DNA of 64,000 bases from Paraburkholderia silvatlantica (GCF_003096715.1 NZ_QEOL01000017.1:117292-181291); one strand, 5' to 3'; positions 1-9,589 are shown, numbered from the stretch's first letter. The notes: a model not told the origin generated them from the letters alone. Made by a program: numbers and translations.

Positions 1-10
1 CGAGCGTGAC

Positions 11-1492
11 ATGAAAACCGCACTGGCGCTGCATGAACTGAAGGCAATACGAGAGAAACCGATGTGGATGCTGCTCGGCTCCCATCAGGCGCCTTTGACC
101 ATGGCGCTATTGCAATCGCTGTTTTCCGAAAGCTCGACGCAGCTGGGTTCGGCAAGTCTAATGGAGAAGCTCTCGATCGAGCTGGACGGACTGCGTGCGC
201 GCGGGGAGGATATCGAGAAGACGCCGCAGATTCTGGTTGCCGAGTGGGTACAGGCCAAATGGCTGGCTCGCAGTTTTCCGGAAGGGGCTAGCGAGGAGCG
301 ATACGAGCTCTCGGCAGACGTCGTGCCAGCGCTGCAACTGGTCAGGGCACAGCTTGAGCCGAGGCAGGCGGCTACTGAAAGTGGCCTCGCGGTCGTTATC
401 GATTCTGTGCTCCGCCTGGCTTCCGACACCGACCCGGATCCGGCGTCTCGCCTGACGGCTCTCCATGAGGAGTCCAGACGTATTGCCGAGGAAATCCGGC
501 ATGTCATGAAGCATGGTGTGTCGCCTCTGGATCCCGTTCGTGCCAGCGAACGCGGGCGTCATATCGTTGCGATGACTGAGGCGATTGCAGTCGATTTCAG
601 GCGGGTGCGTGAAGCATTTGAACGCCTCAATCGCGACTTGCGCCGTCAACTGGTGGAGCATGATGGATCGCGTGGGGAGGTATTGGAGAAAGTCTTCCTC
701 GGGAGCGACGTGATTGCGGAAAGTGACGAAGGTAAATCTTTTCTCGCGTTTTGGCGTTTGCTGACCGACCCTTCGCAATTTGAAGGGCTAAAGGCGGCGC
801 TGGAAGCGCTGGAGTCGCGACCATTCATCCGCTCACTGGGCCTCGATGAACGCCGGCGGCTTTTCCGCGTGACGGAGACGTTGCTGGTCGAAGGTGGGAT
901 GGTTCAGGACGTCATGGCGACGCTGAGCCGTAGTCTGAAAACCTTTGTGCAAAGTCGGGAGTTCCAGGAGCAGCGCAAGATTCAGCGTCTGATCCGCAGC
1001 GCAATTGCGGAGTCACTGGCACTGAAGGACCAACTGACCAATGGGCGGACTCTCGATTTCACCCTGACGTTATCGACCAGCAGCTTGCGTTCGGTGGCGC
1101 AACTGGTACTCGCCGACCCACAGGAGCGCCCCGGAGAAACTTCGGTTGGTGAGGCCGAGGCGCCGGAAATCGACCTCGAGGTCATGCGTGAGATGATCGA
1201 CAACGCGGATATCGACATTCCGCTACTCAAGCAGAACGTCCGGTTCGCGCTAGCCGAACGCAGTCAGGTGAGCGTTGGAGAATTGACCCGTATGTTTGAG
1301 ATCACACAGGGACTTGCTTCGATAGTCGGCTATATGTCGCTCGGTCAGAGATACGGTATCGTGCTCCAGAACAGCGAGCGCGAATTCCATCCATGGGAAA
1401 GGGTGTCGTGGGCCGGACAAGATGACGTCGTGCGCCACGCGCGGATTGCACAGATACTGTTTACGAGGGACTGCCTGAATGACCTCGATTAG
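11..1492 (+). CDS. jetA: Wadjet protein JetA (DUF3375)
   Basis: JetA is the kleisin-like subunit of the Wadjet SMC complex, which recognises and cleaves closed circular plasmid DNA. The 493-residue product begins with a region typical of DUF3375 (a Leu-rich block followed by APLTMALLQSLF, residues about 27-38), is rich in charged helices, and ends with a winged-helix-like segment. The frame stays open to the left edge of the window, so an upstream start is not excluded, but the ATG at 11 fits the usual family N-terminus. It overlaps jetB by 14 bases, and the fixed order jetA-B-C-D supports the call more strongly than this protein alone. The identity comes from family recognition and gene order. 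Confidence 0.9.
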   Translation: MKTALALHELKAIREKPMWMLLGSHQAPLTMALLQSLFSESSTQLGSASLMEKLSIELDGLRARGEDIEKTPQILVAEWVQAKWLARSFPEGASEERYELSADVVPALQLVRAQLEPRQAATESGLAVVIDSVLRLASDTDPDPASRLTALHEESRRIAEEIRHVMKHGVSPLDPVRASERGRHIVAMTEAIAVDFRRVREAFERLNRDLRRQLVEHDGSRGEVLEKVFLGSDVIAESDEGKSFLAFWRLLTDPSQFEGLKAALEALESRPFIRSLGLDERRRLFRVTETLLVEGGMVQDVMATLSRSLKTFVQSREFQEQRKIQRLIRSAIAESLALKDQLTNGRTLDFTLTLSTSSLRSVAQLVLADPQERPGETSVGEAEAPEIDLEVMREMIDNADIDIPLLKQNVRFALAERSQVSVGELTRMFEITQGLASIVGYMSLGQRYGIVLQNSEREFHPWERVSWAGQDDVVRHARIAQILFTRDCLNDLD

Positions 1493-2342
1493 CAAACGCC
1501 ATAGCCGTCAACCCGCCTTCCGGCGAATGGGCGGCGGGACCGAATTTCGGACAGGTATCGCGGACGTGATAGACGACGCGCCCGAAGTGAGTGACCTCGA
1601 CGGGCGCGAGGAGTTGTTTGATGAAAGGGACGACGAGCCCCATCGTCCAGTCGACGGCGGCCAGGAGAGGGCGCTCTTCGAAGGCGACTCGTCGACGTTA
1701 CCGTATGACGTGCGCCGGGCGTACGCGCTGCTGCTTCGTGGTCCCTCAATCGACGAACGTCACAGCAGACTCTGGCCAGTCCTGATCGACCACGAGCTGC
1801 GATTGCGACAGTTGCTGCATGCGGCCTTCCTCGATCTCGTCATCGACCGGGAGCAAAAAATCGCATTTGCACGCCCGGTCTATGCGCCGGAACTCGACGT
1901 GCCGCAGCTTCTACGGGAAGTCCGGCTTACCTTCGTCGATTCCGCTCTGGTGCTTTTCCTGAGGATGGAGCTGACGCTGGCTGAAGCCGAAGGCCGCCGC
2001 GCAACGATTTCCCGGTCCGAAATGGTCGATCATCTGAAAGCATACGAAGCTAGCGATAATGTTGACAGGGCCCGCTTTAGCAGGCAGGTCGAGGCAGCGA
2101 TTGAAAAGGCCAAAAAGTACAACTTCCTGCGCCTGATTCGCAATAGCGGAGACCGCTTCGAGGTGTCGCCGGCGCTCAAGCTGGTGTTCTCGCACGAGCA
2201 GATAAGCGAACTGTCGCTGACCTATCGGCGTATCAGGGAACAGGCAGACGGGAGACCAGCAGTAGACGATGGCGCGGGGAGCATGCCGAGCGTCGATGAG
2301 CCGGATGAATTTGACGAAGACAGTGTGACGGACGGGGAGTGA
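1479..2342 (+). CDS. jetB: Wadjet protein JetB (DUF4194)
   Basis: JetB is the KITE-like (winged-helix) subunit that bridges the kleisin and the SMC heads. The 287-residue protein has an acidic, low-complexity N-terminus (residues about 25-60). The DUF4194 core follows (about 70-250), with a Leu/Arg-rich helical stretch around DHELRLRQLLH, and the C-terminal tail is acidic. Translation is probably coupled, since its ATG lies inside the last codons of jetA, and it is followed after 6 bases by jetC. No frameshift or missing region is visible. Confidence 0.88.
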   Translation: MTSISKRHSRQPAFRRMGGGTEFRTGIADVIDDAPEVSDLDGREELFDERDDEPHRPVDGGQERALFEGDSSTLPYDVRRAYALLLRGPSIDERHSRLWPVLIDHELRLRQLLHAAFLDLVIDREQKIAFARPVYAPELDVPQLLREVRLTFVDSALVLFLRMELTLAEAEGRRATISRSEMVDHLKAYEASDNVDRARFSRQVEAAIEKAKKYNFLRLIRNSGDRFEVSPALKLVFSHEQISELSLTYRRIREQADGRPAVDDGAGSMPSVDEPDEFDEDSVTDGE

Positions 2343-2348
2343 GCGAAC

Positions 2349-5300
2349 GTGGAGACAGCCCAGTTATTCGAGGATCCGGAACTGTCGCCGGTGGCGACGG
2401 ACGGGGCAGCGCGTAGGGAAGGGGAGCCTCGCCCGACATGGAGCGATCGTAATCTCGAAGAAGCGGGGCAACAGCAGTTCAGGCTGCGGCAAATGCAGGT
2501 CATGAACTGGGGAACGTTCAGCAAGCTCCACGTATTCGATATTTCGCCGCGCGGACACTTGCTTGTTGGGCCGTCCGGATCGGGCAAGTCGACTATTCTC
2601 GATGCGCATTCGGCGCTGATGGCGCCGCCGAATTCGGAATTCAATGCTGCAGCCCGTGGTAACGATAAAGTCACCCGCGATCGGACGATGGTCACTTATG
2701 TGCGTGGGGCCTGGGCTACGCAGGAATCCGAAGAAGGGATCATCGCGGCGCAGTACCTGCGGCCCGATACCACCCTTAGCGCGGTCGCCGAAGTGTATGC
2801 AAATGCGCAGGGACAGATGCTGACGCTGGTCGGCATGTGGTGGATCAAGGGTAAGTCGACACTCGCAAAGGACGTGCGACACTGTTTCTTCGTGATTGAA
2901 CGGGCATTCAGTCTCAAGGAGCTGTCCTTCTTCATGCAGGCCGACTACAACCTGCGCTCGTTTGCCAAGCATCTTCCTGAAGTCAAACCTTTCGATACGC
3001 ACGCGTCCTTCCGTGAGCGCTTCAAGGCGCGCCTCGGTATCGACCACGACCTGGCGTTGCGACTGCTTCACAGGACGCAGTCGTCGAAGAATCTGGGCGA
3101 TATCAATGCGTTCATGCGTGACAATATGCTGGACGAGCCCCAGACGTTCGGCCTCGCCAAAGCACTCTGCGACGACTTCAACACGCTGGCAGCGGCCCAC
3201 CAGGACGTCGTGGAGGCTCGTGAGCAGCGGGATCTGCTGAACCTCGCACGTTCGCATCATGAGCGGTATCGGGCGCACCACGCGGAGGTCGCCAGAGTCG
3301 ACGAACTGCTGACGCAACTTGACCATCACCGCGAATACCTGCAATACACGTTGCGTGGCAGGCGCGTGGACGAGTTGAAGATCGTACTCGAAGGGCTGCG
3401 TCAGAGCGTCGATGCATTGGCCCGGAAGGCGAACGACGACCAGACCGAACTCCAGCGATTGATGACGCAGCGTGCCGGCATGAACGACGGAAACGTCGCG
3501 GGACTACAGTCCCAGCTGGTCACGAAGGAAACGCAACTGAAGCAGGTCCGCCGAGCGCGTGCACGGGTGTCAGTCTGGCTCCAGACGCTCGGGTGGCCTG
3601 AGCCGCAAGATGCGGGTCATTTTGGCGAATGTGTCGGCCGCGCTGGAGTGCTGCGGGATCGTGGTCCTGGCGAAGAAGCCGAGGTGAAGGCCGAGGAACT
3701 TCGCCAGAAGAGATTTGAGGCGGAACGGCAGCTTAAGGAACTGCTTGCTGATGCGGCATCGCTTGAACAGAGAAAATCGAACTTGCCACGTGAACTGGTC
3801 AATGTCCGCGACCAGATTGCACTCGCCCTGAATCTGGATCCCGCCTCACTTCCGTTCGGCGGTGAACTGCTCGACATGCCCGAGAAATTCAGGCAGTGGC
3901 AAGGTGCTCTGGAGCGTTTGCTGGCTCCTCTTACCCGCTCGTTTCTTGTGCCGGAGGAATACTATCCGGGAGTTGTGAACTGGCTCGAGTCGAATCATAC
4001 GGGACAGCATGTGCTTTACCTGCGTATGCGCCCGCATCAGAAGCGTTTCGATAATGGTCCGAAGGCTCCCGGCAGGATGCTGGATTCGTCGGCGGATGAA
4101 TACGGCGGTTGGCTGCGCAACGAGATAGCTTCACATTACGGCGAGTTCGTGTGCGCAGAAACGGCTGAAGAGTTTCGTAATTCACCACGGGCCATCAGCC
4201 TGCACGGCCAGATCAAGCGGGGCGGTGCACGGCACGAAAAAAATGACCGTACCCGCCTTGATGAACGCCGGCACTGGGTTATCGGTTTCTCCAACGAGCA
4301 GAAAAAACTTGAGCTTCTCGATGAAATCCACGCACAGCAGAAGGTTGAAAGAGAAGCCAGTCGGGCGCTAGCCGAACTCCAGGCGACGCAGAACAAGGAA
4401 CGGGAGAAGCTGAACGCAGCGGCGGAATTGACGCAGGTGGTCTGGGAGGACATCGACGACGTCTCCGTGGCCGACGAGGTGCAGCATTTGCTGAACCAGA
4501 TAGAGGAGGCGCAACGTTCACACCCTGAGATCCAGGAACTCGATGGCCAAATCCAGGCGCAGGGGGTAAAGGCGTCCCAGGCGGGTAGCGCGCATGAAAC
4601 CGAAAAGAAAAAATTCGCTGATACTGAACAGCAGATCAACGGGTTGATCCGGGATCGGGAAAATACGCGCGACGATGTGCGTATGCCGCCTGTAGACGGG
4701 GATGAGATCCAGTTATTGTTTGGCCATCTGGACGGCCTGACGCTGGAGAACCTGGAGCAGCGGCGGCTGTCTGCGCGCAGTGAACTGAAGGACAGAAGGA
4801 ACGACGCCGACAAGGCTCAAGCAAATGACCGGAGCCTGCTTGAGGAAGTTCTCCGTACGTTTCAGCGTGAACACAAGATGGCAGCAGCGGATATGGGAGC
4901 GACGCTGGACGATTGGTCAGACTATGCCCAGCTGTTAGCCAAAATCGAGGAGGACGATCTGCCCCGCTTCGAGGAGCGGTTTTTCAGGCTGCTCAACGAG
5001 CAGAGCGATCGCCATCTGGCCAGACTGCGGCAGCGTCTCATTACCGAGAAGGATGAGATACGGGGGCGCATGAATATTGTCAACGACGCCCTGTCACAGT
5101 CGGAGTTCAACGCCGGTACCTATCTGGTTCTGGAGAACCGGCCTCGAACGCTGCCGGATGTGACCGCGTTCCTGGCGGAGCTCAAGAGCTGCCTCGAGCG
5201 CAATATCAGGCCGGAGGCGACCCGCGAAGAGCGCGAGGAGCAGTTTAAGGCGCTCAATACAATCGTCCAGCGGTTGCATAGCGACAAGCCCGAGGACGAA

Positions 5301-5798
5301 CGCTGGAAAGCACTCGTGCTCGATGTACGGCAGCACGTTGAATTTGTGGCGAAAGAATTTGATGCTGATGGCCGTGTGCGCGACATTTTTCAGTCCGGCG
5401 CCGGTAAGTCAGGCGGACAGCGACAAAAGCTGGCTGCGACGTGCCTCGCGGCAGCATTGCGCTATCAGCTCGCGGGAACGCAGAGACCGCTGCCGCAGTT
5501 TTGCACGGTGTTGATGGACGAGGCGTTCGACAAAGCCGATAGCGAGTTCACGGCAATGACGCTGAACATCTTCAATACATTCGGATTCCAGATGCTGATG
5601 GCTACGCCGATGAAGGCAGTAAGAACCCTCGAGCCATTCATCGGTGGTGCGCATGTCTTTAGCAACAAGTTGCGCAACAGTTCTGGAGCGGTGGCGATCG
5701 AGTACGACATGGCGCATCGGCGGCTGGTCGGCCTTGGCCACCAGCGATCCGAAGAGAGAGGTAACGCTGGCGGTGAAATACCGCAGAGCGAGGACTAA
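2349..5798 (+). CDS. jetC: Wadjet SMC-like ATPase JetC
   Basis: JetC is the SMC/MukB-like motor of Wadjet and powers loop extrusion on plasmids. The 1149-residue product has an N-terminal ATPase half with Walker A GPSGSGKST at residues about 74-82. Long charged coiled-coil stretches follow (about 280-480 and 680-860) around a hinge-like centre. The C-terminal half has the ABC signature SGGQRQK (about residue 1018) and a Walker B ending LMDEAFDKAD (about 1055). It starts at GTG 2349, because no in-frame ATG precedes the conserved region. Its stop overlaps the jetD start by one base. All ATPase motifs are intact, so it looks functional. Confidence 0.93.
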   Translation: METAQLFEDPELSPVATDGAARREGEPRPTWSDRNLEEAGQQQFRLRQMQVMNWGTFSKLHVFDISPRGHLLVGPSGSGKSTILDAHSALMAPPNSEFNAAARGNDKVTRDRTMVTYVRGAWATQESEEGIIAAQYLRPDTTLSAVAEVYANAQGQMLTLVGMWWIKGKSTLAKDVRHCFFVIERAFSLKELSFFMQADYNLRSFAKHLPEVKPFDTHASFRERFKARLGIDHDLALRLLHRTQSSKNLGDINAFMRDNMLDEPQTFGLAKALCDDFNTLAAAHQDVVEAREQRDLLNLARSHHERYRAHHAEVARVDELLTQLDHHREYLQYTLRGRRVDELKIVLEGLRQSVDALARKANDDQTELQRLMTQRAGMNDGNVAGLQSQLVTKETQLKQVRRARARVSVWLQTLGWPEPQDAGHFGECVGRAGVLRDRGPGEEAEVKAEELRQKRFEAERQLKELLADAASLEQRKSNLPRELVNVRDQIALALNLDPASLPFGGELLDMPEKFRQWQGALERLLAPLTRSFLVPEEYYPGVVNWLESNHTGQHVLYLRMRPHQKRFDNGPKAPGRMLDSSADEYGGWLRNEIASHYGEFVCAETAEEFRNSPRAISLHGQIKRGGARHEKNDRTRLDERRHWVIGFSNEQKKLELLDEIHAQQKVEREASRALAELQATQNKEREKLNAAAELTQVVWEDIDDVSVADEVQHLLNQIEEAQRSHPEIQELDGQIQAQGVKASQAGSAHETEKKKFADTEQQINGLIRDRENTRDDVRMPPVDGDEIQLLFGHLDGLTLENLEQRRLSARSELKDRRNDADKAQANDRSLLEEVLRTFQREHKMAAADMGATLDDWSDYAQLLAKIEEDDLPRFEERFFRLLNEQSDRHLARLRQRLITEKDEIRGRMNIVNDALSQSEFNAGTYLVLENRPRTLPDVTAFLAELKSCLERNIRPEATREEREEQFKALNTIVQRLHSDKPEDERWKALVLDVRQHVEFVAKEFDADGRVRDIFQSGAGKSGGQRQKLAATCLAAALRYQLAGTQRPLPQFCTVLMDEAFDKADSEFTAMTLNIFNTFGFQMLMATPMKAVRTLEPFIGGAHVFSNKLRNSSGAVAIEYDMAHRRLVGLGHQRSEERGNAGGEIPQSED

Positions 5799-7006
5799 TG
5801 CCATTGGGTGAACTCGGCGGCGCATTGCTGCCCGACGATCTCGCGGTTGCATGCCGGCGTCAACTGGAGCGTCATCAGGCTGATTGGCTGGCGCAGCCAT
5901 CGGAGGGCTCGTGGCCGTTATCGGTTGCTCTGCGCAGCCCATCGGACAGGCAAGCGGCCAACGCACCCGGGGCCATGCGGGCCTGGCTTGGTGCATGGAA
6001 TGATTTCGACAGGATTTCCAGGGATAAAGGGCGAAGGGCCGCTGCCGTGTGGCGATCGGTGAACTGGCGGACCATGGGCAACGTCACGATACCGGAAAGG
6101 GTGTTGTTCGAAGATGCGCAGGCGGTGGCGGATTGCGCAGGACTGCGCCGGTATTGGGACACCCTTCATATGCGGTGGCAGAGGATGGGCGAGCGGTATC
6201 CGGTTTTGGCCGGCCAGCGCGATTGCACGAATGCTGTCATAAGAACCGCCGACTGGTCTGACGATGATTTCCGGCGACTGATGGAATTGCTGGCCTGGTG
6301 CAGGCAGAACCCGGCGAGTGGACTCTACCTGCGCCAATTGCCACTGATAGACATAGACACGAAATGGGTCGAGGGACGGCGTGGTGTCGTGGAACCCCTG
6401 GTTCGGATCCTTATGGGGAAGGACGGTGATATTCGTGAGGTCATGGGGCTGAGGCGTTCGCCCGATACGGTGCGGATGAGACTGCTCGATCCCGGGCTTC
6501 GCGAGCAACTGCTGGGCATGGAGGATCTTCAGATTCCCATAGGCCAGTGGAACCATGTGTTTCGGTATCCACCAAAGCGACTACTGATTGTCGAGAACCT
6601 TGAGAGCGGGCTGGCACTTCCGGATATCGAAGGGGTGGCGGTCGTGATGGCGCTCGGGAACAATGTGACCACTCTACGGGGAATAGAATGGGCGCTCGCT
6701 GCGGATGTCCTCTACTGGGGGGACATTGATACGTGGGGATTGCATATTCTGTCCCGGGCCCGTGGCATCTTCCCACATCTGAGATCGGTTCTGATGACGG
6801 AGGGGGTCATCGAGTCGCATCGACATCTCCTGACCGAGGAGCCGACTCAGGACAAGCGGCCTGCCGTGAATCTCACGAAGGACGAGGCGCAACTACTGTC
6901 CGATCTTCAAGCCGGACGATGGGGCGAACGCCGTCGTCTGGAACAGGAGCGAATACACTGGCCAAACGTAATTGAGGAAGTTTGCCGTCAGTGGACTGAT
7001 TCTTGA
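5798..7006 (+). CDS. jetD: Wadjet nuclease JetD (DUF3322/DUF2220, Toprim)
   Basis: JetD is the topoisomerase VI-A-like nuclease that cuts the plasmid after loop extrusion. The 402-residue protein has the DUF3322 N-terminal region (about 1-200) and a C-terminal DUF2220 Toprim-type domain. The Toprim acidic motif reads YWGDIDTWGL (about residues 307-316), with the D-x-D intact. The ATG overlaps the jetC stop by one base (TAATG), a normal coupled junction. The complete four-gene set with DUF3375 first marks this as type I Wadjet. Confidence 0.93.
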   Translation: MPLGELGGALLPDDLAVACRRQLERHQADWLAQPSEGSWPLSVALRSPSDRQAANAPGAMRAWLGAWNDFDRISRDKGRRAAAVWRSVNWRTMGNVTIPERVLFEDAQAVADCAGLRRYWDTLHMRWQRMGERYPVLAGQRDCTNAVIRTADWSDDDFRRLMELLAWCRQNPASGLYLRQLPLIDIDTKWVEGRRGVVEPLVRILMGKDGDIREVMGLRRSPDTVRMRLLDPGLREQLLGMEDLQIPIGQWNHVFRYPPKRLLIVENLESGLALPDIEGVAVVMALGNNVTTLRGIEWALAADVLYWGDIDTWGLHILSRARGIFPHLRSVLMTEGVIESHRHLLTEEPTQDKRPAVNLTKDEAQLLSDLQAGRWGERRRLEQERIHWPNVIEEVCRQWTDS

Positions 7007-7155
7007 CGAAGGCGCCTGCTGCACGTACGCATGCCGAAGTGGTGAACCTGCGCCTATCGAAAAGGGCAAAGCGTATAGCATATTCGTTTGCAGCGTTGTC
7101 GCTGATGTTCTTCCTAGTAGCAGTTCTTGTTACTTCGAATGCTGTACAGAGATAG
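7003..7155 (+). CDS. Candidate 50-residue single-span membrane protein
   Basis: A TTG codon overlaps the jetD stop (TTGA) and opens a 50-codon frame ending at TAG 7155. An internal GTG about 12 codons in is an alternative start. The product has a strongly basic stretch (residues about 17-24, RLSKRAKR) followed by a hydrophobic helix (about 28-44, ALSLMFFLVAVLVTS) and a short tail. This is the layout of a small inner-membrane protein with a cytoplasmic basic N-terminus. No good ribosome-binding site is visible, so expression would depend on coupling to jetD. No family is recognised. A 70-codon frame on the other strand (7114-7326) overlaps it and also has one hydrophobic segment, so at most one is likely real. 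Confidence 0.33.
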   Translation: MTKAPAARTHAEVVNLRLSKRAKRIAYSFAALSLMFFLVAVLVTSNAVQR

Positions 7156-7332
7156 ACGAACTCTCGCCGCAACGCCGGTGTAGCCCATGGCCACAACCAA
7201 AGGCATCACAACCAGTAAGGTGGTGGGCAAGAGGGCTAGTTGGGCACGAAGATCGCCGCCGCTGCGATTGCAGATGTGGTGGTATGAGCGGCAATCGGCA
7301 GGGCGGGCGACCGTGGCACTGCTCATTAAACG

Positions 7333-8487
7333 TCAGGAGTTCTGGTCAGATTCGGAAGGTTCGTCGACGTCATCCCAGTGAAACGAAACGGTTGGATCTA
7401 ACCAGTCCGCTGCCCGCCGAATCCATCCAGCATCAACGACGCGGTCGGACGAAGTCAATTTTTTGGCCTCGAACACATCAGCAAGATTTCTCAAGCGGTT
7501 TGCACGCTCATACTTGCCGGACCATTCTTCAACCAACTTGAGGCGCTCGAGTTCCACCCGGCGTATCTCTGCCTGCCGACGTTCTTCTGCAGCTTTGGCT
7601 TCCGCGACGATGCGGCGTTCTTCGTTTATTTCTGACTGTACCCGCCGCTGGATTGCCAGTTCCCTGAGGCGAACGATGAACGCTGCAATCTTCGTTTCGA
7701 CTGCAGCCGACGGCGAATTGCTGATTTTCGCCCACTCATAGCCGCTATTGGAGGGCGTCGCGGAAATGTCGAAGCTGCCGGTCGTATGGTATTCGTACCG
7801 TTGGCTGTTCCATTGAAATCCCAGTCGCTCATTTTCCTCGCGTTGCTGGCGTGTCAGCACGATGGCTTCTCGTCGGCTCCGCTCACGGACCTTGAACGAC
7901 AATCGGCAGTCCACGATTGTGACGGATGCCGGCTCGGTGGCATTTGTTCCGCTCGAGATCGAGTAACCGCTGCCAAGTAGAGACTCCAGCAGCAGATTGA
8001 GGAGTAACGTTGCACGCAGGCAGTTCTCGGGCGATGCCGTCACCGACATCAATCCGGGGCCCTCGCACATCTGCCAGCCGCGCATATCACGACGTTTCCC
8101 GTTGAGTTTCGTCGCAATTTTTTTGACCAGCGGTAGACAGTCATCGATGGATGTTCGGATCGGGAGTTTCGGCACCGACGGCGGCAAGTCTTTTTGAAGG
8201 CTGTCCTGAAGACGTGTGTCGAATGCCTCGTCACGCGACGGTGTATATCTGGAGCGACGATAGGTGGTCGCTCCTGTTGTGGGCGGTAACGGTGTTCTTT
8301 GCAGCGTGTGCCCGGCGGCAAGCTTTGCCCAGTGCCCCCGCCCCGGCAGCGGAATACCAAGCTTCGCGCATATCTTTTTCAGACCGACATCGGAGATCCC
8401 GTAGTGCTTCGCGATTGTGGTGAGGGGCTCGGTCCACACCCGTTCATAAAGCTTCTCACGTCGGAATTCGGTGTACTCCCATCCCAT
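7333..8487 (-). CDS. Island protein, N-terminal HTH and C-terminal coiled coil, unknown function
   Basis: The function is not recognised. The 384-residue protein opens with a YTEFRREKLYERVWTEPLTT block followed by a helix-turn-helix-like stretch (IAKHYGISDVGLKKICAKLG, residues about 25-44) and GRGHWAKL. This N-terminal arrangement recurs in proteins of mobile islands. A middle domain (about 100-270) has no recognisable motif. Residues about 280-345 form an Arg/Glu-rich coiled coil, and the C-terminus is acidic. It is convergent with the Wadjet operon and lies between Wadjet and the NACHT gene, which suggests an island-borne accessory or defence role by location only. Confidence 0.75.
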   Translation of the reverse strand: MGWEYTEFRREKLYERVWTEPLTTIAKHYGISDVGLKKICAKLGIPLPGRGHWAKLAAGHTLQRTPLPPTTGATTYRRSRYTPSRDEAFDTRLQDSLQKDLPPSVPKLPIRTSIDDCLPLVKKIATKLNGKRRDMRGWQMCEGPGLMSVTASPENCLRATLLLNLLLESLLGSGYSISSGTNATEPASVTIVDCRLSFKVRERSRREAIVLTRQQREENERLGFQWNSQRYEYHTTGSFDISATPSNSGYEWAKISNSPSAAVETKIAAFIVRLRELAIQRRVQSEINEERRIVAEAKAAEERRQAEIRRVELERLKLVEEWSGKYERANRLRNLADVFEAKKLTSSDRVVDAGWIRRAADWLDPTVSFHWDDVDEPSESDQNS

Positions 8488-8964
8488 ATGTCGTCTCGTT
8501 CAAGGCGTTGTATCTGGCATACGTCCTTTCCGGATACCCTAACTTCCTCCGTTGAGTCGCTCGGTAGCCCGGGAGGCTTCTCAGTTTCGACGCATGGTCT
8601 TCCTGCGGCGATATACCTGAAGTTGGTGTCTGATACTGGTTTGCGGCCGTCGTAGCCAAGGACGATTTGCTAAGCCCGCGGTCGCCATAGATAAAGATGT
8701 GCCGCCTGGGGGGCGAAGAGCACTTTCTCCACCCGATTGAGTTCCGCAGACGACCAAGCAGATGCTCAACACTCTGTATGGGTTGCGAGGCGAAAACAAC
8801 CTCGTTCAGGCGTGCTCCGGACCGGTGTTTACAAGCCCAGCGATTGCCATAGTTTTGATTATCTGCTGGCTACTGCTGGCTTTGAAGCAGGAAAGCTCCG
8901 CGGCTACCTACCACCTGGGACGCCACAGGGCGGCGAGCGAAGAATCTGGCTCGATGGTCGCGCG
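8488..8964. other. Gene-less stretch between two minus-strand island genes
   Basis: No frame in these 477 bases has a recognisable product, a good ribosome-binding site or coherent codon use. It probably holds the promoter of the 384-residue gene and remnants of older island DNA. Confidence 0.4.
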
Positions 8965-9183
8965 TTATTCCTTTCGCCACTTGTCCGGGTGTCCGCCGTT
9001 AGTGTTACGAACCCGTTCGATATGGATCGCTGCGTCCGGGTTCAACTGCTTTGCACGCTCAATTGCCTGCCCTTGGGTTGGTGCGACAGCGCTAGCTCTG
9101 TCGGAGTCCGGTTTCCGGACAGCGTAGTCCCCCTGGGGACGGCGTTCGACGTACAGGTTGTTGCTATCTTTTTTGTTGCTCAT
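8965..9183 (-). CDS. DUF2188 domain protein
   Basis: A 72-residue protein from the ATG at 9183. It matches DUF2188 by eye: a short beta-hairpin opening LYVERRPQGDYAVRKP, then TQGQAIERAKQLNPDAAIHIERVR and a C-terminal GGHPDKWRKE. DUF2188 proteins are small, soluble and uncharacterised, and are often found in accessory regions. An upstream extension to 9228 exists but lacks family similarity. It stands alone in a low-GC pocket next to a small membrane ORF and the NACHT gene. Confidence 0.75.
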   Translation of the reverse strand: MSNKKDSNNLYVERRPQGDYAVRKPDSDRASAVAPTQGQAIERAKQLNPDAAIHIERVRNTNGGHPDKWRKE

Positions 9184-9260
9184 GACTGAACTCGCGAAAA
9201 AGTCTGCACACAGGAAGCGCAACCCCACTTACCACCAAGAAATACTGCATATAGGAGAAA

Positions 9261-9437
9261 ATGGCAAGGGTAACACTATATATGGTTATTTTTTCAATAA
9301 TTGGGGTTATAACAGTGGTCGTCGGGTTCAGCGGCAAGACTGTCCTGCGCTCGAAGAGCAGAGGCATCGAATCACCGGATTCGGGGTGGTTGCCGGCGAC
9401 CGTGCTGATGGTCTCTCCGTGCCACGTCGATCGATAA
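9261..9437 (+). CDS. Candidate 58-residue membrane protein upstream of the NACHT gene
   Basis: The ATG at 9261 is preceded by AGGAG three bases away (ATAGGAGAAAATG), a credible ribosome-binding site. The frame runs 58 codons to TAA 9437. Residues about 4-24 are a continuous hydrophobic helix (VTLYMVIFSIIGVITVVVGF). A short basic stretch (KTVLRSKSR) and a polar tail with one Cys follow. The local sequence is distinctly AT-rich compared with the surroundings. It is 150 bases upstream of the membrane-anchored NACHT protein and in the same direction. No family is recognised; a longer frame on the other strand overlaps it but has no ribosome-binding site. Confidence 0.4.
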   Translation: MARVTLYMVIFSIIGVITVVVGFSGKTVLRSKSRGIESPDSGWLPATVLMVSPCHVDR

Positions 9438-9589
9438 TGAATTCACAAACCTCGCGTACCCAGTCCTGCTGCCTCGGGACCATATCAATTCCGGTGCGCT
9501 TCCGTCCGACAGAGGTGTGGCAGAGTAAAAGATTTCTGGATAGCGGCCGTTAAACTTGCAGGTGTACATTTGCTCATTGGCTAACCAAA

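Noticed and set aside
158..778. Several long antisense frames within jetA and jetC.
   Set aside because: They are by-products of GC-rich codon use in strong coding regions; none has a start signal or a family match.
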